Origin: Streptomyces justiciae | GTDB taxonomy: Bacteria > Actinomycetota > Actinomycetes > Streptomycetales > Streptomycetaceae | Reading direction: 5' to 3' | Length of the DNA stretch: 64,000 nucleotides | NCBI RefSeq assembly: GCF_015163075.1 | Contig: NZ_JADDXU010000003.1 | Coordinates: 682,001 to 746,000 of the forward strand | Shown: positions 34,707 to 41,289 of the stretch, piece after piece | Numbering within the stretch: the first letter of the stretch is position 1 | Layout of the letters: every line of letters starts with the position of its first letter | Made by a program: the position numbers and the translations under genes | Notes under the pieces: generated by a model | Databases searched by the model: none | What the model saw: the letters and a program-made list of their open reading frames with translations, nothing else | Told to the model about the DNA's origin: nothing

Positions 34707-35543
34707 TCAGCTCAGGGCTTTGCCCACCTCGTAGATGCTGGGACGGTCCTCTGGCGCGTGGCTGAGCATCGCGTCGATCAGCTCTCCCAGCTCCCCTGGC
34801 GCCTTGACCGGCCGTCGCCGACCGTTTGCCACGGCCTCTCGCTGCACTGAGCGGGGAGCGTCGTCCGGGTACTCCATCGCCCGCCAGCCAGTGGCGGAGA
34901 TGAGGAGAGAGGCGCCGAGCGCGTAGATATCGGCTTCCGGCGTCGGCTCGGCTTCGCCTGTGTCGAGTACGCTCCGGGCGATCTCCGGTGCTTCGTAGTG
35001 GACGAGGCAGCCGCGGAACGGGAAGTCGTACCCCTCGGGTACGGGCGCGCCCTGGGCAAGGGCGAGGTCGATGAGGTGGGTTCGCTCCGGCCCGATGATG
35101 AAGTGGGCGGGCTGTAGGTCACCGTGGGCCCAGCCCTTGGCGTGGAGTTCGGCCAGTGCCTCGACGCAGCCCAGCGCCACGCTGGTGTCCGGTGCGATGG
35201 ACGCGCCAGAGCGACGGCACGGCTCCCACAGTTGGTAGAGGTCCGGCCCTTCACGCCACGGCTGGAAGTTCCAGGTTCCGCGCTCCCACTCGCCGTACGC
35301 GAAGTCGACGAAGCCGAGGCGATGGAACACAGCCCCTTCGCGCGCGGGTGCGAGGGCGGTCCAGGGCTGGGCGGACCATTCGGCCGTGGCCTCGATCGGA
35401 TAGCCGACTTTCACGGCGTAGTGGCCCCGATCGCTCTCCACCTCCCAGACCATGGAGCCCCGGCGGTTGAGGACCAGGCGCTGGGCCGTCGGCATGAGCG
35501 CGTCCAGCACCACGATCGGCAGTTCAGGGGATGACCCGGACAA
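34707..35543 (-). CDS. Ser/Thr protein kinase-like protein
   Basis: A 278-aa protein with the start placed at TTG 35541-35543 because GGAAGGAG sits 8 nt upstream; a GTG at 35579 lacks such a site. Kinase features: YAVKVGY (Lys), catalytic loop WAHGDLQPAHFII, metal loop LIDLALAQ in place of DFG, YEAPEIARS and DIYALGASLL. The catalytic Asp and metal Asp are both present, so activity is possible. Similar kinases occur in other AICEs; the target is unknown. No TM or sensor domain is present. Confidence 0.82.
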   Translation of the reverse strand: MSGSSPELPIVVLDALMPTAQRLVLNRRGSMVWEVESDRGHYAVKVGYPIEATAEWSAQPWTALAPAREGAVFHRLGFVDFAYGEWERGTWNFQPWREGPDLYQLWEPCRRSGASIAPDTSVALGCVEALAELHAKGWAHGDLQPAHFIIGPERTHLIDLALAQGAPVPEGYDFPFRGCLVHYEAPEIARSVLDTGEAEPTPEADIYALGASLLISATGWRAMEYPDDAPRSVQREAVANGRRRPVKAPGELGELIDAMLSHAPEDRPSIYEVGKALS

Positions 35544-35613
35544 CGTCTGTTCTCCTTCCAGGCGAACGCGGCCGACCACGAGTCGAGGCCGACCGCGTTG
35601 CTGCTGACGTGTG

Positions 35614-36057
35614 CTACGCCTGACCGTAGGGACGGCCGCAGTCCGAGTCGCACTGCGCGAGGTTCTGGCCGTTCACGATCCACAGGTCATCGAAGACCAT
35701 GAACCCGGCCGCCTTCATGGCACGCGCCGAGGTGATGACCTTCTCCGGGTCGCGGGGCCCGCCGCCCGGCTTCGGGTTGTGGTGCAGGAAGCGGCCCGCG
35801 TACCGGTCGCACAGCGTCGCGTACTCCCGCGTGTGCAGGATGAGGGCGTGCAGGCCGAGGTCCACGTCGTCCGACGGGACCATGGGAACGGTAGCCGTGG
35901 CCGCAGTGACCAGGAAGGCGACCGCCTGGTCCGCGATCCGTTCGGCGCGCTGGCGCGACTGCCCGTTGTGGACGACCACGAAGTGGGCGAGGCTCTCGAA
36001 CAGCTCCTCACCAGCCACCGCGCGACCGGTCTTCTGATCGTTCGCCGTTGCCGTCAT
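35614..36057 (-). CDS. Glycine-rich-domain-like AICE accessory protein
   Basis: A 147-aa protein from ATG 36055-36057 behind GAGGAG. Key pieces: LFESLAHFVVVHN, DVDLGLHALILHTREYATLC and AGRFLHHNPKPGG, which recall the glycine-rich-domain family seen beside kinases in AICEs. It lies 70 nt upstream of the kinase gene and on the same strand. Function unknown. Confidence 0.72.
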   Translation of the reverse strand: MTATANDQKTGRAVAGEELFESLAHFVVVHNGQSRQRAERIADQAVAFLVTAATATVPMVPSDDVDLGLHALILHTREYATLCDRYAGRFLHHNPKPGGGPRDPEKVITSARAMKAAGFMVFDDLWIVNGQNLAQCDSDCGRPYGQA

Positions 36058-36155
36058 GCGAGTACTCCTCGTGTGTGGCGGTGCGTAAGTTGGATGGCCG
36101 GCCCCGGATGGGAAAGGGGAAGCCGGGGAGTTGGCACCCGTCCGGGGCGGCCCGT

Positions 36156-36254
36156 CTACTGGCCCATGGCGAGAGCCATACCGATGACCAGGCCGCACGA
36201 GCCGCTGACCATGATCACGAACAGGACTCCTGCGTACCGGGCGACAGCGCGCAT
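36156..36254 (-). CDS. Small membrane peptide (32 aa)
   Basis: MRAVARYAGVLFVIMVSG... is a single hydrophobic helix with two arginines at the start. Its ATG overlaps the stop of the upstream gene (TGATG, 36252-36256), which supports coupled translation. It may be a small structural membrane protein; function unknown. Confidence 0.5.
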   Translation of the reverse strand: MRAVARYAGVLFVIMVSGSCGLVIGMALAMGQ

Positions 36255-36484
36255 CACAGCCCCTCCCGACTGTTGCCGTTCCTGATGGCCAGGCGCGCGC
36301 TCAGTTCCTCCCGTGGACTCGGCGCCACCACGTTGTCCGGCATGGCCTCCCATTCCGTGCCGCCGCCGATCGGCCTCATCTGCACCCGACCGCCGACCTC
36401 ACCCATGACGACGCCGATCCGGTCTCGGGCGCTGTCCTTCGCCAGTTCACCGATGCCTGGTCTGGTCTGCTGGTTGCTCGCCAT
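36254..36484 (-). CDS. Small AICE hypothetical protein
   Basis: A 76-aa protein from ATG 36482-36484 (MASNQQTRPGIGELAKDS); an ATG 12 nt upstream is an alternative. The pattern IGELAKDSARDRIGVVMGEVGGRVQMRPIGGGTEWEA is split here by my length limit but matches a small SH3-like family common in Streptomyces elements. It is first in the leftward operon ahead of the membrane peptide. Confidence 0.65.
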   Translation of the reverse strand: MASNQQTRPGIGELAKDSARDRIGVVMGEVGGRVQMRPIGGGTEWEAMPDNVVAPSPREELSARLAIRNGNSREGL

Positions 36485-36541
36485 GCCGCCGAGCATCCTG
36501 CCGCTCACGGGGACGTCGGAACCTCCGACAAACACCACTTT

Positions 36542-36583
36542 GGGACGTCCCGCGTCGGGTAGAACGTCCCTAGTGCCGTCCCC
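36542..36583. promoter_or_regulatory. ACGTCCC repeats upstream of XRE regulator
   Basis: GGGACGTCCC (36542-36551, perfect palindrome), AACGTCCCT (36563-36571) and GCCGTCCCC (36575-36583) lie in the divergent gap just before the XRE gene's ATG at 36604. They are candidate operators for that regulator. Confidence 0.5.
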
Positions 36584-36603
36584 GAGTATTGGGAGAGATT
36601 GGG

Positions 36604-37347
36604 ATGCCGAACGAGAGGCTACGTGCTGCCATGGCAGCCGGCGGCTGGACGTACACCGCCCTCGCGGACAAGGTCGAAGTCGATCCCAAGTCCGTTGAAC
36701 GATGGGTCAATTTGGGGCGTACGCCGCGCCGTGCTACTGCCCTGTTGGCAGCGGAAACGCTAGGAGAAGACGTGCACGCTCTATGGCCCGCGCTCCGGCA
36801 GGCACGCCCTGCCCGCGCAGTCAGCCCGGAACTTGTGGCTCTCTACGATCAACGGGCGGACGTCCCCGTCTCCACCTTCGTGGACATGTTGACGCAGGCC
36901 CGCAGGCAAATCGACGTGTTGGTGTATGCCGCCGTCTTCCTGCACGAGGCGTACCCGCGGCTCAACGACCTGCTGCGAGAGCGAGCTGCCGACGGGTGTG
37001 CGGTTCGTATCGCGATCGGCGATCCAGACAGCGTGAATGTCCAACAGCGCGGCACGGAAGAGCGGTTCGGCCACGGTATCGAGTCCCGTTGCCGACTTGC
37101 CCTCATGCACTATCGCCCCCTTGCCGGGGTACCAGGCATCGAGGTGCGGACCCATGCCACCACGCTCTACAACTCGATCTACCGTGCGGATGACCAGACG
37201 CTGGTCAATGCCCATGTCTGGGGCGTAAATGCCTACGGTGCTCCCGTGTGGCATCTTCGGCGTAACGGAGATGGCGGCATGTTCGACACCTACGCCAGCA
37301 GCTTCGACGCTGTGTGGGAGACCGCGACACCGGTAAGAGAAGAGTGA
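36604..37347 (+). CDS. XRE-family regulator with DUF5919 domain
   Basis: A 247-aa protein: a Cro/C1-type helix-turn-helix (residues 1-60; WTYTALADKVEVDPKSVERWV) followed by DUF5919 (about 75-245; IDVLVYAAVFLHEAYPRLNDL). The latter has a phospholipase-D-like layout, with a THATTLYNSIYRADD segment in which the HxK lysine is absent, so it is probably a sensor rather than an enzyme. The Nudix gene starts 2 nt after its stop, so the pair is co-expressed. Confidence 0.83.
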   Translation: MPNERLRAAMAAGGWTYTALADKVEVDPKSVERWVNLGRTPRRATALLAAETLGEDVHALWPALRQARPARAVSPELVALYDQRADVPVSTFVDMLTQARRQIDVLVYAAVFLHEAYPRLNDLLRERAADGCAVRIAIGDPDSVNVQQRGTEERFGHGIESRCRLALMHYRPLAGVPGIEVRTHATTLYNSIYRADDQTLVNAHVWGVNAYGAPVWHLRRNGDGGMFDTYASSFDAVWETATPVREE

Positions 37348-37349
37348 CC

Positions 37350-37820
37350 ATGGCAAGGACCGAGTACTACGACGACCCGGCGGCACCTGAGCCGAACAGC
37401 TTGGTGGTCGCCGCGTCTGCTGTGGTTACCGATGACGAAGGGCGCGTGCTCCTTCAGCGCCGCCGGGACAACGATCTCTGGGCGCTCCCTGGTGGAGGCA
37501 TGGAGATGACCGACTCACTCCCGGGAACGGCCGTCCGCGAGGTGAAGGAGGAAACGGGCCTGGACGTGGAGATCACCGGGCTCGTCGGGACATACACCGA
37601 CCCTCGCCACGTCATCGCCTACACGGACGGTGAGGTGCGCCGACAGTTCAATGTCTGCTTCACCGCCCGTGTGATTGGCGGCCGACTCGCGATCTCGGAC
37701 GAGTCCACGGAGCTGCGGTTTGTCCCGGCTGAGGAACTGGCCAAGCTACCTATGCACCACACCCAGAGGCTACGGATTCAGCACTTCCTGGAACAGCGGG
37801 AGCGGCCGTACCTGGGCTGA
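37350..37820 (+). CDS. Nudix hydrolase (Pif-like position)
   Basis: A 156-aa protein from ATG 37350. The Nudix box is present as GGGMEMTDSLPGTAVREV followed by KEETG; the usual Glu after Gx5 is Asp here, but REVKEE is intact. In pSAM2, the conjugal immunity factor Pif is a Nudix protein, and the element context makes the same role likely here. A housekeeping nucleotide-cleaning role cannot be excluded. Confidence 0.85.
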   Translation: MARTEYYDDPAAPEPNSLVVAASAVVTDDEGRVLLQRRRDNDLWALPGGGMEMTDSLPGTAVREVKEETGLDVEITGLVGTYTDPRHVIAYTDGEVRRQFNVCFTARVIGGRLAISDESTELRFVPAEELAKLPMHHTQRLRIQHFLEQRERPYLG

Positions 37821-37932
37821 CCTCATTAGACCGAGGTGACGTGAGCCTGCGGTCAACCGCACCCATGATGTAGACAATGGCGCTTTTTAAAGCGGTGCAG
37901 ACACTCGGCTTACTCGGGCCCGTCCACGTGAT

Positions 37933-40713
37933 TTAGAATAGGCGAAATGTCTCCTCTTCGTCTGTGGACGGGTCAAATCCCCGAGCGCGCAGAACCTGTA
38001 TACCTGCTCTCTTAGCCCAAGCCCGAAAATCTTTGCCCACTTTCGATGTGGTCGACTCTCCCCATGTAGCGCCAATAGCGTTTTGGATAGCGAGTCCCAA
38101 GTGGTAGTTGCTTACCTGGGGGTCGCTTTGGATCAAATTCAAGGCCGGAGCGCCACCAGCAAGTCGTTGCAGAGCCGCAAGAATTCTTGTTGGAATCACT
38201 TGCCCAGAGCTATCAATTATGCCATCTGTTATGTGAATATCGCCATTCAATTGGCGAGCGAGGTTCAAGGTCAGAAGTTCAGTCACCGCTCGACGCTGAG
38301 TCCGTGGAAGCGCACTGTACTGGCGGGCTGTCATCGGGCTGCTTGACAACTGCCTAAGAAGATCAAAAGCACTCTTCGGTGTACGCAGCGTGAAGGATTC
38401 ACCATTTCTGCTCTGTGTGCGCCCTCCGCGTAAAGTGACGGCGGGTACATAGCCATCCGGAGGGACTTGGAGTTGGTCGCTATCCATGATTGCTAGTCCA
38501 GCATAATGGAACCACATCGCGAAGGAACGGGCGTACTCCAACCAGGACTTCGGCTGGGCCTCTACGGCGGGAAAGACATTGGTTAGTTCCCGTGAGTACA
38601 TGGAAACGGTGACTCTGTCACCATGTCGCTCAGCAAGGCCAAGGAACGCCGAGTAAGCCCTATTTCTCCTCAAAGCAGAAGCGACCCTCCGCCTCATCTC
38701 TGCTTCAATGTCGACTGCTTGAAGCACCTCATCCAGCAACTTCACTCGGTTCGGCTCGTAGGCGGTCAATCCGAAGAGTCGAGGTTCGCGTGAGCGGTTA
38801 TAAATGACCTTGGTGCTTACATTAAGTTCATTGGCAAGGTCACTGACGGAGGCGTCTCCTCCTGCTGCCAAAACTGCATAGAGCAACTCTGCCACGGCGC
38901 GTGGGCTTTGGCGGACGATGTAGGAGTCTTCGATCGGCACCCGGCCCGTGTTTAGGAAGTCCCTGAAAGTGTCCCAGTATGTATCCAGCTTTCCAGCCAG
39001 GGCGACAACTAGGCGCGAGTCGAGTAGAGATTGGATGGCACTACTGTTGTATCTCTCCGTGACTTCAATGGCGGATACTGGGGCGAATCTTGCAATGTGG
39101 CGAAGCGCCTCATTCTCTACGGGGGATAGGCCGGAAAGGTCGGAGTCGAAGAGGCTCTGCACGTTCAAGGCTTCGCTGACAAGTTGCTCCTGGCTCTTCT
39201 GCCGCGCCTGCAGTTCTCGGATGATATGGCCGCTCAGTTTCTTGAACAGCCATGGAAGTCCTTGAGAATACTCTCTGAGCCTCTGTCGCAAGTCGCGAGA
39301 GAGCGATGTGCCAAGCTTCTTCTCCAGACGACGGAGGAGAGTTTCGATCTCGCGTGCCCTCATGGGGCCTACTGAAATGAAAGTGCTGCTACTTCTAATT
39401 TCGTCACGAAGTCTGAATGGATGAGATTCCGTCCACGCCACAAGGTCTGTTTTCCAAGCAAAACCAACGAGAGCCGGAATCTCTGAGTCCCGAACCATGA
39501 GTGTCAGGTCCCTGAACTCTTGAGTCATTCGTTGATCTTGAAACACGTTTTCGAACTGATCAAAGAATACCAGGAAGGGCTTGGATTCGTTCGTCCATTT
39601 TGCTCTTTGGAGAGTCCATACGGCACTGGCCAAGCTCGCCCACGAGCAGTCCGTCGGCAGTTCGAGTATGTCCAGCGCTTCCGCTTCATACGCGGCTACT
39701 CGAAGTACTTCACTGATGAATCGTGCAGACGTAGCGGTTCGGCTGTCTACAACAATGGCGTATCCGCCACGAGTTTCTACGATCTTCTTAAGCTGCAGAG
39801 CGAGCGAACTTTTACCCCAGCCAGACTGTGCGTTAAGGACGAGGGAGCCTTTGTGCTGACTAACAAACGTCTCCAAGTCTTGAACTGCTGATCCCCGCCC
39901 CACGAAATACTCAGGCGAAGCCGGCAGTTGGTATTCGAAATCCTCGGAACTTCCTCTAACTCGCACAATTGTCGGAAGGGTATCTTCTTCGTGTGCGGTG
40001 GGAATTACACGCGTTCCCTCACTCTGGGCGGTTCGGATGGTAAGGCCCGTTGCGTAGGGGTCTCCCTCCAATAGTTCGACAACCGGGTCGGGTACAACTT
40101 TGCCTTCGACAGCCCAGACTAGGACTGAGTCAGCGCGATGTGTTTCACTGTCTAGGGATTTAGCGCAGCTGTAAATACCGTATTGGGTGATGATGACCGC
40201 TGGATCGCTAAATAGATTTGCGGCGGTCTGGCTTTCTGTGGGCGGATCTGTTATCAGGCCCCTCCCTTTTAGGAGGTCGACTACGTCCGTGACATTGAAG
40301 TACCTGAAAAGCTTGTCCTTGGCCATCGCCTTTCTTGCCACTTCTTCACCTTCGGTGACAAGTCGCGGTAGGGCAAAAAAGTATCCGAAGACGTTGTCAT
40401 CTCCCTCGTATCGCGCCAACTGAAGTTTCCCGAGAAACGATGTGCATGCCTGTGCGCGGACGTTGGAAGTGTAAGCCTTGCACTCCACTACCGCCTTTTG
40501 GCGCGTGATCGTGCTTGTGGCCGTGATGTCAATTTCGATGCTGTCGGAATGCACATTCAGGTCGCTTGTTGTGGGCGCCTCATAGCCGTACTCGTGCAAC
40601 AGGAGTGCAACGAAGCTCTCGAATAGATGACCTTTGGCGTTGTTGCGGGCGGCGACCGTGTCTCCCGCTGCGAGAACCAGCACCTGGTGATCTTGTACGG
40701 CAAGGCGCTCCAT
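37933..40713 (-). CDS. Nuclease-STAND ATPase fusion, candidate defence protein
   Basis: A 926-aa protein from ATG 40711-40713. Residues 28-80 form an Mrr-like PD-(D/E)XK core: Glu32 in HLFESFVALLL, Asp62 in IEIDITA, and VVECKAY with Glu77/Lys79. A P-loop ATPase follows, with Walker A QSGWGKSS (about 296-303) and Walker B LVFFDQFENV (about 381-390), in the style of AAA/STAND proteins. A winged helix (VSDLANELNVSTKVIYN) lies near residue 610 and an unrecognised C-terminal region follows. G+C is 32 of 60 at 39001-39060. The 5' end is uncertain: the frame looks coding for about 80 nt upstream of the ATG without any start codon except GTG 40714-40716, and no ribosome site is seen. Confidence 0.78.
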   Translation of the reverse strand: MERLAVQDHQVLVLAAGDTVAARNNAKGHLFESFVALLLHEYGYEAPTTSDLNVHSDSIEIDITATSTITRQKAVVECKAYTSNVRAQACTSFLGKLQLARYEGDDNVFGYFFALPRLVTEGEEVARKAMAKDKLFRYFNVTDVVDLLKGRGLITDPPTESQTAANLFSDPAVIITQYGIYSCAKSLDSETHRADSVLVWAVEGKVVPDPVVELLEGDPYATGLTIRTAQSEGTRVIPTAHEEDTLPTIVRVRGSSEDFEYQLPASPEYFVGRGSAVQDLETFVSQHKGSLVLNAQSGWGKSSLALQLKKIVETRGGYAIVVDSRTATSARFISEVLRVAAYEAEALDILELPTDCSWASLASAVWTLQRAKWTNESKPFLVFFDQFENVFQDQRMTQEFRDLTLMVRDSEIPALVGFAWKTDLVAWTESHPFRLRDEIRSSSTFISVGPMRAREIETLLRRLEKKLGTSLSRDLRQRLREYSQGLPWLFKKLSGHIIRELQARQKSQEQLVSEALNVQSLFDSDLSGLSPVENEALRHIARFAPVSAIEVTERYNSSAIQSLLDSRLVVALAGKLDTYWDTFRDFLNTGRVPIEDSYIVRQSPRAVAELLYAVLAAGGDASVSDLANELNVSTKVIYNRSREPRLFGLTAYEPNRVKLLDEVLQAVDIEAEMRRRVASALRRNRAYSAFLGLAERHGDRVTVSMYSRELTNVFPAVEAQPKSWLEYARSFAMWFHYAGLAIMDSDQLQVPPDGYVPAVTLRGGRTQSRNGESFTLRTPKSAFDLLRQLSSSPMTARQYSALPRTQRRAVTELLTLNLARQLNGDIHITDGIIDSSGQVIPTRILAALQRLAGGAPALNLIQSDPQVSNYHLGLAIQNAIGATWGESTTSKVGKDFRAWAKRAGIQVLRARGFDPSTDEEETFRLF

Positions 40714-41126
40714 CACATCAGGGTAGCTGTGAGGTGTGACATCAGGGATGACCTTGGCGTAACCGGACTTCCTTGTATCGGCGAGCAGTTGCTGTGGAGA
40801 CCTGCGCAGAGGCCCACACCTTGGAGCCGTCGTTCTACGTGGCCAGGTCGAGGAGAAGCGGCCGGCTGTTGTGCGCGTGGTCCGGATGAGGCGCACCAGT
40901 GTCCACGCTCTGCCGCCACGGGCGCGGGAACCAGGGGCGACCGATGCGGTCGGTACGACCATAGGCTGCCCGGTGTCGGCGTGAGCCTTGGCCCAAGCGG
41001 CGATGCGGAAGGATCTTGCGTTGGGTAGGAGGCAGTGGACCCCGTGTGGACCATGAGCCCCGTGGGAAGCCGAAGGCCGGTAGGCGGTAGCCGCTCCACC
41101 GCAGGTGGGACGGGGCCGAGGTGGGT
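40714..41126. other. Right-end region of AICE 1
   Basis: About 410 nt between the nuclease-STAND gene and attR. The first 80 nt look like a continuation of that gene's frame (SGYAKVIPDVTPHSYPDV). The rest has no recognisable gene. GTGGACC occurs at 41035-41041 and 41046-41052 and may be integrase arm sites, matching copies at the left end. Confidence 0.55.
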
Positions 41127-41207
41127 TGCCCGAGCGGCCTAAGGGAACGGTCTTGAAAACCGTCGTGGCAGCGATGTCACCGTGGGTTCAAATCCCACCG
41201 CTTCCGC
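41127..41207 (+). pseudogene. attR: partial tRNA-Ser(UGA) copy
   Basis: Identical to 22229-22309. The seven bases that would precede it in the tRNA are not GGAAGCG, so the acceptor stem cannot form and this copy is not functional. It is the original 3' part of the tRNA displaced by integration. Confidence 0.93.
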
Positions 41208-41289
41208 GGTGAGTTTCAGAGTGGTGCGAATGGCCCCTGACCTGGTGTTGGTCGGGGGTCGTTTGTGTGTTGGAGGGGCGCGGGGCGGG

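Larger units (their letters stand above)
22229..41207. mobile_element. AICE 1: pSAM2-type integrative and conjugative element in tRNA-Ser(UGA)
   Basis: About 18.9 kb between 81-bp direct repeats. The backbone order int, xis, repSA, spd-like, small gene, traB, small genes, divergent GntR regulator is that of pSAM2-type elements, which excise, replicate by rolling circle and move as double-stranded DNA through a TraB pore. Unlike pSAM2, int is not beside att: 4.3 kb of cargo (CBASS operon and a nuclease-like gene) lies between them. The right end holds a nuclease-STAND gene. All backbone genes look intact, so the element may be functional. Confidence 0.92.

Noticed and set aside
33795..34850. 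351-codon + strand open frame in the AICE gene-free region
   Set aside because: Crosses strong hairpins, overlaps the kinase gene, has Arg/Pro-rich translation and no ribosome site.
35533..35540. TraB recognition sequence (GACCCGGA) cluster
   Set aside because: One copy only; known clt loci have several repeats.
41127..41207. Second functional tRNA-Ser(UGA)
   Set aside because: The 5' acceptor strand is missing, so it is only an att remnant.
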